DNA of 64,000 bases, from contig NZ_JTAN02000019.1 in the NCBI RefSeq assembly GCF_000949135.2, forward strand, positions 186,001 to 250,000, read 5' to 3'. A program made the position numbers and the translations under genes. This document shows, one piece after another, positions 15,680 through 24,829 of the stretch (within the stretch, counting starts at the first letter, position 1; each line of letters opens with the position of its first letter). The notes beneath the pieces were generated by a model. That model worked only from the letters and a program-made list of their open reading frames with translations, was not told the origin of the DNA and searched no databases. Source of the DNA: Burkholderia sp. USMB20. GTDB taxonomy: Bacteria > Pseudomonadota > Gammaproteobacteria > Burkholderiales > Burkholderiaceae.

Positions 15680-15827
15680 AGCAACTATTTCCGGCCATAT
15701 AGAGCGCTTCCGCAGAATCGCGCGGAACGCCTTTGGTCGCTCGTTTGTAATTTGGACACGCCACATCCGTGCATCCGCGACACGCGGATCGCGCGTGCGC
15801 GTCCGTGCCAGATGAAAGTTGGATGAC

Positions 15828-16895
15828 ATGCGAATCGAATCGAAGAAAACCGTCGACGCGGCCCTCGCCGCGCTCGTCTGCCTGACCGGCCTGACCCTGC
15901 CGATGGCCGCCCGCGCGTGCGCAACCTGCGGCTGCTCGCTGAGCACCGATGCCGCGATGGGCTATTCGGCGATGCCCGGCTGGCGCATCAGCCTGGACTA
16001 CACCTTCCTTCCGCAGAACCAGTTGCGCAACGGGACGAGCGCGGTATCGCCCGGCGTGCCGGCGGCGATCAATGCGGCGGGCGGCAGCCAGGAAGTCGAG
16101 CACCAGACGATCAACCGCTACTGGAACCTCGGGATCAACTACAGCCCGAACCCGAAGTGGAACTTCAGCGCCATCGTCCCGTTCATCGACCGCGGCCACT
16201 CGACGTACGGCAACGCGACGCCGGATCAGCTTACCCCCGACAACCTGAGCGGCGTCACGAGCAAGGGGCTTGGCGACATCAAGCTGATCGCCAGCTATCA
16301 GGGCTTTTTGCCGACCCACAATCTCGGCGTGCAGCTCGGCGTCAAGCTGCCGACCGGAAAATACGGCGGCCAGAACGTACTGACGGGCGCCAGTGTCGGC
16401 CGCAGCCCGGTGTTCTTCTCGTCGGGCCCGAACGGCGCGAACGGCCAGGCCCTGGATACCAGCCTGCAGCCCGGTACCGGCAGCACCGACGTGATCGTCG
16501 GCGCGTACTACTACCAGCCGATCAGCCAGAACTTCGATGCATTCGTCAACGGCCAGTTCCAGTCGGCCGTGTTCGAGAACCTCCACGGCCTCGGCCAGGA
16601 CTTCCGGCCCGGCAACCAGGCGACGGTCAGCATCGGCCTGCGCTACGAAGCGAACCCGAGGATCGTCCCGCAACTCCAGATCAACGTGACCCGCAAGAGC
16701 GCGGACCAGGGCGCACTCGCCGACACTGCCAACACGGCGGGCACGGTCGTCTATCTGTCGCCCGGCGTGACGGTGAACGTCGTGAAGAACCTGAACGTGT
16801 ATGCGTTCGTCCAGAAGTCGCTGTATAGCCGCCTCAGCGGCTATCAGCTATTCCCGCGCTGGTCGGGCACGGTGGGAGCGAGTTATGCGTTCTGA
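15828..16895 (+). CDS. Outer-membrane beta-barrel protein with an N-terminal CxxCxC motif
   Basis: This 355-residue protein has a signal peptide (ALAALVCLTGLTLPMAARA) and mature N terminus CATCGCSLSTD. Alternating amphipathic strands typical of a transporter barrel follow (WRISLDYTFLP, NRYWNLGINYSP, WNFSAIVPFID), ending in aromatic residue SYAF. The fold resembles the transporter/MetA-pathway barrel group. The CATCGC motif directly after the signal cleavage site suggests metal binding. I chose the ATG at 15828; a TTG three codons upstream is also possible. The stop overlaps the TlpA-like gene by 11 bases, so the two are co-translated. Confidence 0.75.
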   Translation: MRIESKKTVDAALAALVCLTGLTLPMAARACATCGCSLSTDAAMGYSAMPGWRISLDYTFLPQNQLRNGTSAVSPGVPAAINAAGGSQEVEHQTINRYWNLGINYSPNPKWNFSAIVPFIDRGHSTYGNATPDQLTPDNLSGVTSKGLGDIKLIASYQGFLPTHNLGVQLGVKLPTGKYGGQNVLTGASVGRSPVFFSSGPNGANGQALDTSLQPGTGSTDVIVGAYYYQPISQNFDAFVNGQFQSAVFENLHGLGQDFRPGNQATVSIGLRYEANPRIVPQLQINVTRKSADQGALADTANTAGTVVYLSPGVTVNVVKNLNVYAFVQKSLYSRLSGYQLFPRWSGTVGASYAF

Positions 16896-17451
16896 CATGG
16901 ACAGGTCGCCGCGCACCGTGCGCGGCCGGTCGCGACGCGACTGGCTGCGCACGGCTGCAGGCGTGGCGGTGGGTGCCTGTGTCGGCGGCTGGCTCCCGGC
17001 CGCGCAGGCCAACGGTCTGGCAGTCGGCCGTCCCGCGCCCGGACTGGTTCTGCACACGATCGACGGACAAAGCATCGCCACCGAGGATCTGCGCGGAAAC
17101 GTCGTCATCCTGACCTTCTGGGCGACCTGGTGCGAGCCCTGCCGAACCGAGCTCCCGCTGTTGTCCGCGTATGCCGCGCGTCATGCGGCGAAAGGCCTGC
17201 GCGTGCTCGGCTTCAGCCTGGACGGGCCGGAGAGTCTCGCGGACGTCCGGCAAGTGGCGGCCGGCTTGAGCTTTCCGGTCGGCCTGCTGGGCAGTGCCTA
17301 CGCTGGCGCATATGGCCGCGTCTGGCGCATCCCGGTGAACTTCACAATCGACCGGAACGGGCTCCTCGTCGACAACGGCTGGGATGATCCGAAGCCTGCC
17401 TGGACAGCTGATCGCCTCGAGCGCGTCGTCACGCCGCTGTTGCATGGTTGA
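16885..17451 (+). CDS. TlpA-family thioredoxin-like protein, Tat-type signal
   Basis: This 188-residue protein has an N-terminal twin-arginine signal (SRRDWLRTAAGVAVGA). A TlpA/ResA-like domain follows, with the opening GRPAPGLVLHTIDG, the active site TFWATWCEPCRTELP (CxxC) and a cis-proline region RIPVNFTIDRNG. Such periplasmic thiol oxidoreductases reduce disulfides in metal-binding proteins or cytochromes. GGGAG lies six bases before the ATG at 16885, which sits inside the end of the upstream barrel gene. Its position beside CxxC-bearing DUF2946 and barrel proteins suggests that it keeps metal-binding cysteines reduced. Confidence 0.85.
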   Translation: MRSDMDRSPRTVRGRSRRDWLRTAAGVAVGACVGGWLPAAQANGLAVGRPAPGLVLHTIDGQSIATEDLRGNVVILTFWATWCEPCRTELPLLSAYAARHAAKGLRVLGFSLDGPESLADVRQVAAGLSFPVGLLGSAYAGAYGRVWRIPVNFTIDRNGLLVDNGWDDPKPAWTADRLERVVTPLLHG

Positions 17452-17550
17452 AATGGCGGCGAAATCAACTGAACCCCGTGAACTGATTGATCGCGGGTAT
17501 AGCAACAGGGGAATCGGCTGTCGTGCCGAGCCGATGTACAATCGCGCGCC

Positions 17551-18036
17551 ATGAACGCACTTCGCCACTTTCTGCACCGGCTTGGCGTCGCGCGACAGCT
17601 ACTGTGGATTCTCATCCTCGTGTCACTGCTGTCTCGCGCGCTGATGTCGGGCGCCGTGATGCTCGATCCGGACGGTCCGGATGCGGGCTCGGTGGTGCTG
17701 TGCTCCGGCCGCGGTCCGCTGATCATCGGCGCGACCGCGCTGACAGCGCGTTTCGACGCGAGCGCGCCGATCACGCCGGCCAACGATGCACTGGCGCTCG
17801 TCAACGTGCTCAAGCACGGTACCGACGCCGGCAAGCCGGCGTCCGCCGATAGCAGCAACGGCGTCTGTGCGTTCAGCGCGGCACTGTTCGCCGCACTGGT
17901 GTCGTTCGTACTGCTCGTGCTGCTGTTTCCCGCCGCGGCTCCGCGGCGCTTCCGCCTTCCGCCCGACGGTGTTCTCCCTGCGCGATCGATATTCGACGAT
18001 CGTCCACCCTCCCGGGCCCCGCCTCAGTTCTGCTGA
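17551..18036 (+). CDS. DUF2946-like small membrane protein, divergent
   Basis: This 161-residue protein has an N-terminal membrane segment (LLWILILVSLLSRALMSG) and a second hydrophobic segment near residues 112-130 (FAALVSFVLLVLLFPAA), between which lie VVLCSG and NGVCAFS. It resembles the DUF2946 layout, but the two cysteines are far apart instead of forming CxYC. The ATG at 17551 follows a sequence without a strong ribosome site. It stands between the TlpA-like gene and the PepSY gene, all on the plus strand. Family membership is less certain than for 15317, 19789 and 29349. Confidence 0.6.
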   Translation: MNALRHFLHRLGVARQLLWILILVSLLSRALMSGAVMLDPDGPDAGSVVLCSGRGPLIIGATALTARFDASAPITPANDALALVNVLKHGTDAGKPASADSSNGVCAFSAALFAALVSFVLLVLLFPAAAPRRFRLPPDGVLPARSIFDDRPPSRAPPQFC

Positions 18037-18347
18037 ACGTTCCGGTGTATTGCCCGTGCGCGTCGACGTGCGCGGGGTTTCATGCCGTTCGTTTCGCTGA
18101 ACCTGCATCATCAATTCAACCGAATGCTCGCGCCGCGCGTGTGACGTCGGCATGCGCGCCGCTTGCGCGTGCCGCGCGTCGCACGTTCCGCCGCAGCACG
18201 TATGCCATTTCGACCTGCGCGTGCCGTACCGTGCCGCCGCCGGTCGGTGCCGCGCGTAACCTGCGACGTCGTTGTCGCTGCCGGGTTGCGCATCACGTCG
18301 CGACGAGGGCTGCCCCTTCCGATCGACGACAACGAGGAGGTAACACT
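18037..18347. other. Intergenic region, no gene seen
   Basis: This 311-base, very GC-rich region before the PepSY gene shows no protein-like frame. The only clear signal is GAGGAGG at 18334-18340, the ribosome site of the next gene. Confidence 0.5.
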
Positions 18348-19811
18348 ATGTCGACCGCCGTCGAGCAGGCGATCTCGCCCGCTCGCTCCGCAAGCGCCGG
18401 TTACCGGACGCTCTGGCGCTGGCATTTCTACGCCGGCCTGTTCGTGATGCCGTTCCTCGTGATCCTCGCGATCACGGGGACGCTGTACTGCTTCCAGCCA
18501 CAGATCGAGCCGTTGCTGTATCCGCATCGGCTGATCGTCGCGCCGCGCGATACGCCGAAACTCGATGCCGACACGCTGCTCGCGAAGGCGCGCGGCGCGA
18601 TGCCGGCCGGCGCCACGCCGGTGTCGATCCAGGTATCCACGGCACCGGATCGCAGCGCAGAGTATGTATTCCGGCTGCGCGACGGCCGCCGCGAGAGCGT
18701 CTACGTGAATCCGTACGACGGCAGTGTGCTCGGCACGCTGAGCGTCGAGCGCCGGCTCATGCAGGTCGACCGGATGCTGCATCGCAAGCTGCTGCTCGGC
18801 AAGACCGGCGAACTGCTGATGGAGCTTGCCGCGTGTTGGACCTTCGTGATGATCGGCACCGGGGTCGCGCTGTGGTGGCCACGCGGCGCGGCAAGCGTCG
18901 GGCGGGCGCTACGGCCAGACCTCTCGCTGCGCGGTCGGCCGCTGTGGAAGAACCTCCACGCGACTGCGGGCATCTGGCTCGCGGCCGGCACGGTGGCGTT
19001 CATCCTGACAGGGTTGCCATGGTCGGGCTCGTGGGGCAAGAGCTTCAAGGCGCTCGCCGCGACCGTGAACCTCGGTGAGCCGGACGGCGCGTGGGGCGGC
19101 TCGTCGGTGCGCTCGACGCGCCCGGGTATCGCGACGGTGCCCGCGCGAGCGCCGGCTGCGACACCGGCCGGCCATCACCACGAATCGGGCGGGCCGATGC
19201 CGGGGATGGTGATGGACGACCTGCCGCTGCCGCAAACGCCATGGGCGGTCGGCAACGTGCCCGTTCCGCATTCGCCGTCGGCGCCGACGCCGGCACCGCT
19301 GCCGCTCGCACGCGCGATCGCGTTCGTCGCCGGGCTCGGCGTGACGAACGGCTACACGCTCGCGTTGCCGGCGGGCGCGGACGGCGTGTTCACCGCGTCG
19401 TACTTCCCGGCCGACCCTGAAGCGGAGCGGACGATCTACATCGACCAGTACAGCGGTGCCGTGCTGAAGGACGTCCGCTATGACGACTACGGCGCGGTGT
19501 CGAAAGCCGTGTCGTACGGCACATCGCTGCACATGGGTCGTTACTTCGGGCTCGCGAACCAGATCGTCTGTGCGGTGCTGTCGCTCGGGCTCGCCGCGAT
19601 GGCCGTCACGGGCGCCGTGATGTGGTGGAAGCGCCGCCCGGCAGGGAAACTGGGTGCACCCACGCGCGAACGCGGTGCACCGCGGATGCGCGCCTGGATC
19701 GCGGGGCTCATGCTGCTCGGCATCGTGTTTCCGTTGATGGGGACGACGATCCTCGGCGTCTGGCTGATCGACCGGTTGCTGTTCGGCCGTGCGGCGCGCA
19801 CGGCGGCCTGA
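18348..19811 (+). CDS. PepSY-domain membrane protein with a His/Met-rich loop
   Basis: This 487-residue inner-membrane protein has four or five membrane segments and PepSY-type repeats. The first is WHFYAGLFVMPFLVILAITG, followed by the PepSY-like VYVNPYDGSVLGTL, the mid segment GEYL-like LLMELAACWTFVMIGTGVALWWP, then LWKNLHATAGIWLAAGTV, YIDQYSGAVLKDV, and a C-terminal pair of segments. A loop near residues 273-290 reads GHHHESGGPMPGMVMDD, rich in His and Met and suited to copper. Related proteins beside TonB receptors act as periplasmic metal or siderophore reductases. GAGGAGG lies seven bases before the ATG. The next gene overlaps its end. Confidence 0.8.
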   Translation: MSTAVEQAISPARSASAGYRTLWRWHFYAGLFVMPFLVILAITGTLYCFQPQIEPLLYPHRLIVAPRDTPKLDADTLLAKARGAMPAGATPVSIQVSTAPDRSAEYVFRLRDGRRESVYVNPYDGSVLGTLSVERRLMQVDRMLHRKLLLGKTGELLMELAACWTFVMIGTGVALWWPRGAASVGRALRPDLSLRGRPLWKNLHATAGIWLAAGTVAFILTGLPWSGSWGKSFKALAATVNLGEPDGAWGGSSVRSTRPGIATVPARAPAATPAGHHHESGGPMPGMVMDDLPLPQTPWAVGNVPVPHSPSAPTPAPLPLARAIAFVAGLGVTNGYTLALPAGADGVFTASYFPADPEAERTIYIDQYSGAVLKDVRYDDYGAVSKAVSYGTSLHMGRYFGLANQIVCAVLSLGLAAMAVTGAVMWWKRRPAGKLGAPTRERGAPRMRAWIAGLMLLGIVFPLMGTTILGVWLIDRLLFGRAARTAA

Positions 19812-20208
19812 TTCGTTCCGCGCCGGCGCGCAGAGCACGCCGACGCGACAGGCCCGAGCCACGGCGTGGCTCGGGCTGTTGGCGCTGGTGTTGGCGCTCG
19901 TTTCGCCGGTCGTCTCGCAACTGCGTGCCGGTGAACAAAATCCCGGCATGCCCGTCGCGGCGATTTGCTCGGCGACGGGCGTCGTCTCCGTGGTCCACGC
20001 CGACCCTCACACGCCATCAGGCTCGCATCTCGATCGCTGCGGCTATTGCGGATTCCTCGCCGGTCATCCGCCGCTGCAATACGCAGTTCACTTCCCCGAT
20101 TCCCCGGCCGTGCAGCACGTGCTGCACGAGCCGCCGATCCCGCTCGGCCGCCGCCCGGCAGCGCGCTATGCACTCGCTGCGCGCGGGCCGCCGCTCGCGC
20201 GTTCCTGA
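19789..20208 (+). CDS. DUF2946-type small membrane protein
   Basis: This 139-residue protein has one membrane segment (AWLGLLALVLALVSPVVSQ), then a periplasmic region with DRCGYCGFLAGHPP, the CxYC signature of the group. The start is uncertain: GTG at 19789 overlaps the end of the PepSY gene by 23 bases, and no ATG occurs before the membrane segment. It directly precedes a TonB-dependent receptor gene, the same arrangement as for the other members in this window. Confidence 0.7.
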   Translation: MRRARRPDSFRAGAQSTPTRQARATAWLGLLALVLALVSPVVSQLRAGEQNPGMPVAAICSATGVVSVVHADPHTPSGSHLDRCGYCGFLAGHPPLQYAVHFPDSPAVQHVLHEPPIPLGRRPAARYALAARGPPLARS

Positions 20209-20362
20209 CGCGTTTCGCGAGCGAGCCACCGCACGACCGCGCGAGCCCGCTCGTCCCGATTGCCCGCACTGCCGATGCCCCGGCCGTGTCCGCGCGCGGC
20301 AGCGACTGCCGTGCGCGGCGCGGCGCATCGACCCATTACACCCATTTCATACGCATAACGAC

Positions 20363-22480
20363 ATGTTTCCCTTATCCCGCATGGCCATCGCGCTGTCTGG
20401 TGCGATCTCCGTCCTTTCCGCATCGGCCGCGTGCGCGCAGAGCGCTGCCGCGACGACCGGCGCGCCGGCCGCATCGATGTTGCCGGCGATCACGGTCAAC
20501 GCGAACCGCACGACGGATTCGCTGACGTCGAAATCGACCAACGACCTGAAGCGTACGCTCGACCAGACCGTCGGCGCGGTCGGCTTCGTCGACGCCGACA
20601 GCTTCAAGAACACCTACGCGTTCACGCTGCGCGACGTGCTGAAGGATGTGCCCGGTGTGTTCGTCGAGAATCGTTACGGACAGGAACTGCGCCTGTCGGT
20701 CCGCGGCTCGGGGATCGCGCGCGGCTACCACACGCGCGGCCTCGAGATCCTGCAGGACGGCATCCCGACCAACCTCGCCGACGGCAGCGGCGATTTCTAC
20801 CAGATCGATCCGCTCGCGCTGCAAGCGGCTGAAGTCTACAAGGGCGGCAACGGTCTCGCGTACGGCGCGTCGACGCTGGGCGGGGCGATCAACTTCATTA
20901 CGCCGACGGCGTACACGGCCGACGCACCGAACATCCTGCGCGTCGAAGGCGGCAGCTACGGCACGGTCCGCACGAGCGCGCAGCTCTCGCGCGTGATCGG
21001 CCCGCTCGATTTCCTCGCGAACTTCAGCGTGAATCACGCGGACGGCTATCGCGCTCATGAACGCGGCCAGTACGAGCAGTTCAACGCGAACGTCGGCTAC
21101 CGGTTCAGCCCGACGGTCGAGACGCGCTTCTACGTCGGCGTGTACGTCGTCGACCAGTTGCTGCCCGGCACGCTGTCGCTGTCCGACGCGCTGAACAATC
21201 CGACGAAGGCCGCGCCGAACGCGCTATCCGGCGACCAGGCGCGCAACACGCGCACCGAGCGGATCGCGAACCGGACGACGGTGAAGCTCGATTCCGGCGA
21301 ACTGCAGTTCGACACGTGGGCGATTCACAAGAGCCTGTATCACCCGATCTTCCAGGCGCTCGACCAGGACGGCTGGACGTACGGCTTCGCGCCGCGCTAT
21401 ACGGGCCACCTGACGGTGGGCGGGATGCGCAACGACCTGATCGTCGGCGCGCGCTTCTTCGGCGGACGCACACAGGCGAACCAATACGTGAACGTCAACG
21501 GCGACAAGGGCAGGCAGACGCTCGACTCGACGCAGATGGCGTTCAACTACGAGGCCTATGTCGAAAACCGGCTGTTCTTCCTGCCGACGGTCGCGCTGAT
21601 GACCGGCGTGAAGGCGCTGCGCTCGGTGCGCGAATACATCGACAACGGCGGGCTCGCGACCGATCGGGCCTACAAGTCGACGAGCGCGACCTACAGCGGG
21701 ATCAATCCGAAGCTCGGCCTGCTGTGGCAGCCGGACAAGAACACGCAGGCCTATGTCGACATCACGCGCAGCCAGGACGTGCCCGACTTCGGCGATCTGA
21801 CGCAGACCTTCTCGAACACGACGCGCTTCACGCCGCTCGCGTCGCAGCACGCGTGGACGCTCGAGTTCGGCACGCGCGGCACGCGCGACCGCATGAGCTG
21901 GGACGTGACCGCGTATCGCTCGATCGTGCGCGACCAGTTGCTGCAGTACACGACGAACCCGGACGTTCCGGCGTCGACGTTCAACGCGAACAAGACGGTC
22001 CTGCAGGGCATCGAGGCCGGCGCGTCGGTCGAGCTGTTCCGCAACGTCACGGGCCGCGGCGTCGGCGACAGGATCACGCTGTCGGGGCTCTGGAACCTGA
22101 ACGACTTCCGCTTCAAGGATGATCCGCAGTACGGCAACAACCGGATCGCGGGCGTGCCGCTCAACGTGCTGCGCGCGACGCTTGGCTACTCGCGTCCGAG
22201 CGGCTTCCACATCGCTGCGACGCTCGACTGGGTGCCGTCGGGCGCGTGGGCCGATGATGCGAACACGCTGCGCGTGCCGAGCTACACGCTGCTGGGCCTG
22301 CAGGCCGGCTACGACTTGCGCAACGGGCTGTCGCTGTTCGTCGACGCGCGCAACCTGACGAACAAGCGCTACGTGAGCGACATCAGCACGGTCGCCAACG
22401 CGCGCACCGCGAGCAGCACGGCGATCTTCTACCCCGGCGAGGGCCGCAGCATCTTCGCCGGCATGCGTTACGCGTTCTGA
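20363..22480 (+). CDS. TonB-dependent outer-membrane receptor
   Basis: This 705-residue receptor has a signal peptide ending ACAQS, a TonB-box-like AITVNANRTTD near residue 40, and a plug domain (VGFVDADSFKNTYAFTLRDVLKDVPGV, LSVRGSGI, YGASTLGGAINF). A 22-strand barrel ends in YAF. It imports a metal complex or other ligand using energy from TonB. The ATG at 20363 fits the signal peptide; the open frame runs much further upstream without protein character. It lies between a DUF2946 gene and a truncated secreted ORF, with PepSY genes nearby. The plug is of the FecA/FhuE-like type, but the ligand cannot be read from sequence alone. Confidence 0.9.
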   Translation: MFPLSRMAIALSGAISVLSASAACAQSAAATTGAPAASMLPAITVNANRTTDSLTSKSTNDLKRTLDQTVGAVGFVDADSFKNTYAFTLRDVLKDVPGVFVENRYGQELRLSVRGSGIARGYHTRGLEILQDGIPTNLADGSGDFYQIDPLALQAAEVYKGGNGLAYGASTLGGAINFITPTAYTADAPNILRVEGGSYGTVRTSAQLSRVIGPLDFLANFSVNHADGYRAHERGQYEQFNANVGYRFSPTVETRFYVGVYVVDQLLPGTLSLSDALNNPTKAAPNALSGDQARNTRTERIANRTTVKLDSGELQFDTWAIHKSLYHPIFQALDQDGWTYGFAPRYTGHLTVGGMRNDLIVGARFFGGRTQANQYVNVNGDKGRQTLDSTQMAFNYEAYVENRLFFLPTVALMTGVKALRSVREYIDNGGLATDRAYKSTSATYSGINPKLGLLWQPDKNTQAYVDITRSQDVPDFGDLTQTFSNTTRFTPLASQHAWTLEFGTRGTRDRMSWDVTAYRSIVRDQLLQYTTNPDVPASTFNANKTVLQGIEAGASVELFRNVTGRGVGDRITLSGLWNLNDFRFKDDPQYGNNRIAGVPLNVLRATLGYSRPSGFHIAATLDWVPSGAWADDANTLRVPSYTLLGLQAGYDLRNGLSLFVDARNLTNKRYVSDISTVANARTASSTAIFYPGEGRSIFAGMRYAF

Positions 22481-22491
22481 GGAGAGCAACG

Positions 22492-22587
22492 ATGAAACGT
22501 TCCAGTCTGACCCGTTCGACGCTCGTGCTGCTGGCCCTTCATGCCCCGGTGTCGCACGCGGCATCTTCCACGGTTGAAACGCCCTGA
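22492..22587 (+). CDS. 31-codon ORF consisting almost only of a signal peptide
   Basis: This ORF starts at the ATG at 22492 with GGAGAGC upstream, 11 bases after the receptor stop. It encodes a basic start, a hydrophobic core (STLVLLALHAP) and an AHAAS-type cleavage site, then stops after eight more residues. It looks like the 5' end of a secreted-protein gene whose body has been lost, although a tiny exported peptide cannot be excluded. Downstream to 22701 there is no continuation in any frame. Confidence 0.5.
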   Translation: MKRSSLTRSTLVLLALHAPVSHAASSTVETP

Positions 22588-22701
22588 TTCCGAGCTCGAC
22601 CACTGGCCGTTGAACGGCGATTCCCGATCACGCGATTTTCGCATTCGATCCATTCATGCGGTCGCATCTTTACCCGATCGATTGTGTGACAGACATTTCC
22701 A

Positions 22702-24825
22702 ATGAGCAAAAGAGCATATCCAGCAACGTGGTTCATTCCGGCATGCTTCGCCGTCGCCCTGACGGCGCAGGCGGAGCCCGTCCAGCAACAGGACTGGGAT
22801 CGTGACGCAAGCGAGCCTGCCAAGGCGCATCGCAGCAGCGCCGCGACAGCACCGAAATCAGCACCTCCCGGCGCTTCTGGCAACACCGATTCGACATTCG
22901 TGCTGGGCACCATCGACGTGAGCGGCGCGCGAACGGGCTCCCTGACAACGAAGAACATCCTGACGTCCGTCGACAGGGTCGACGCTGACCATATCGAGAA
23001 CCGGAACGTGCGCAGCCCCTGGGAACTGTTCGGCCAGATGCCGGGCGTGCTGCTGACCGACTTCAATCAAGGCACGACGTCCGGAAAATTGTCGTTTCGC
23101 GGCTTCAACGGCGAAGGCGAGATCAATGCGGTCAAGCTTCTGATCGACGGCGTCCCGTCGAACAGCAACGACGGCAACATGCCGTTCATGGATGCCGTGT
23201 TTCCGCTCGAGATCGATTCGCTCGAGACGGTGCGCGGCACCAACGATCCGCGCTACGGCCTGCACAATATCGCCGGCAACGCGAGCATTGCGACGCTGAC
23301 GGGCGGCAACTACGCGCGCGGCCGAATCGGCTACGGGAGCGACAACACGTTCGACGCGGAAACGGTCGCGGGCCGGGAGACGGATACGTTCTCGCAAAAC
23401 TACGCGTTCGGTTATCGCCAATCGCAGGGATCTCGCGATCATTCGGACATGGACAAGGCCGGACTGGCCGGAAAATGGTTCTACAGTCCGACGTCGAACG
23501 TACGTCTCGGCCTCTCTGCGCGTTACGCGCGCGTGTCGGCGGATGAACCGGGCTACCTGACCGATGTGGACGCACGCACGCATCCGACCGAGTCTTACGC
23601 GTTCAACGCGACCGATCGTGCAACACGAGAAACCGGCCAGTACGCGCTGGTTGCAGACGTCGATCTCACCAACCGCCTGTCATGGTCGTCGACCGCGTAC
23701 ATGAACACCTTCCGCGAGCGGCGCTGGGTGACGTTCTCTGCATCGACGAGCCAGCAGGAGCGCTTCTCGGACGAGCGACATCTCGGCTTCCTGAGCACGC
23801 TGACGTTTCGCCCGCAGGTGAATTGGTTACGCGATCTCGCATTGGAAGCGGGCGCGAGCGGCGAGTGGCAAGACGACGTGAGCCGCCGCTGGCTGACGAA
23901 CCAGCACGTGCGCACATCGCAGACCCGAGATCAGGCGTTTTCGTACGATTCGTGGGGGGCGTATGTGCAAGCCGTCGTCAAGCCGACCGACACGCTGAAG
24001 ATCATCCCGGCCTACCGGATCGATGTGCTGAGCGGCCAGTTGACCAATAACCTGACCGGCAAGCGCTACGACATGAATGACTACGGCCTGATCCAGCAGC
24101 CGAAGATCAGCGCGGTCTACTCGCCGTGGCATGGCTACAGCTTCTACGGCAATTACGGGCGTTCGTTTCAGGTTGGCGTCGGCGCGGGTGCGTACAAGAT
24201 TCCGCCGCGCACGACCGACCTTGCACCTTCGATCAATGACGGCTGGGAGATCGGCATGAAGTTCCAGCCGGCAGACTGGATCGATGGACGCGTTGCCTAC
24301 TGGGAGCAGCTCGCAACCAACGAAGTCCGCCGCAAGCTCAACGATCCGACCGGCGACTACGACAACCTCGGCAAGACAAAGCGCCGCGGCGTCGACCTGC
24401 AGGCGAACCTGCGCATGACGCGGGACGTCGCACTGTGGTTCGCGTACACGTACCAGATGGCACGCATCGTCGATCCGGGGCCAACGAGTCCGGGCAGCGC
24501 CGGCAAGCAGGTCGACCACGTGCCGAACCATCTGCTGTCGGCAGGTGTCGACTATCAGGCGACGACCGATCTTCGCCTGTCCGCATGGGCGAACGCGCAA
24601 AGCGCGTACTACCTCGAACAAACGAACACGAAAGGCAAATTCGGCGATGCGGTCACGGTGAATGCGCGTGCCGCATATCGGCTGTCAAAATCGATGACCA
24701 TCGACGTGCAGGTGACGAATCTGTTCAACCGTTTCAACGAGTACGTGTGGTACGACGGCACGCAGGCGCTCCATTCGCCGGCACCGGGACGTGCGGCGTT
24801 CGCTTCATTGACCGTGAGCTATTGA
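22702..24825 (+). CDS. TonB-dependent outer-membrane receptor
   Basis: This 707-residue receptor is only distantly related to the previous one. It has a signal peptide (ACFAVALTAQAEP), a low-complexity linker, the TonB-box-like LGTIDVSGARTG near residue 70, a plug with SPWELFGQMPGVLLTDFNQG and KLSFRGFNGEGEINAVKLLIDGVPSN, and a barrel ending TVSY. The ATG at 22702 is the natural start. It lies four bases upstream of the second PepSY gene, so receptor and PepSY protein form a unit, an arrangement known for iron-siderophore and copper-complex uptake. No repressor or Fur-like gene is adjacent. Confidence 0.9.
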   Translation: MSKRAYPATWFIPACFAVALTAQAEPVQQQDWDRDASEPAKAHRSSAATAPKSAPPGASGNTDSTFVLGTIDVSGARTGSLTTKNILTSVDRVDADHIENRNVRSPWELFGQMPGVLLTDFNQGTTSGKLSFRGFNGEGEINAVKLLIDGVPSNSNDGNMPFMDAVFPLEIDSLETVRGTNDPRYGLHNIAGNASIATLTGGNYARGRIGYGSDNTFDAETVAGRETDTFSQNYAFGYRQSQGSRDHSDMDKAGLAGKWFYSPTSNVRLGLSARYARVSADEPGYLTDVDARTHPTESYAFNATDRATRETGQYALVADVDLTNRLSWSSTAYMNTFRERRWVTFSASTSQQERFSDERHLGFLSTLTFRPQVNWLRDLALEAGASGEWQDDVSRRWLTNQHVRTSQTRDQAFSYDSWGAYVQAVVKPTDTLKIIPAYRIDVLSGQLTNNLTGKRYDMNDYGLIQQPKISAVYSPWHGYSFYGNYGRSFQVGVGAGAYKIPPRTTDLAPSINDGWEIGMKFQPADWIDGRVAYWEQLATNEVRRKLNDPTGDYDNLGKTKRRGVDLQANLRMTRDVALWFAYTYQMARIVDPGPTSPGSAGKQVDHVPNHLLSAGVDYQATTDLRLSAWANAQSAYYLEQTNTKGKFGDAVTVNARAAYRLSKSMTIDVQVTNLFNRFNEYVWYDGTQALHSPAPGRAAFASLTVSY

Positions 24826-24829
24826 CACG

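Noticed and set aside
19622-20362. N-terminal extension of the first TonB receptor by over 240 codons
   Set aside because: The extension overlaps the PepSY and DUF2946 genes and lacks a signal peptide; the ATG at 20363 gives a normal one.
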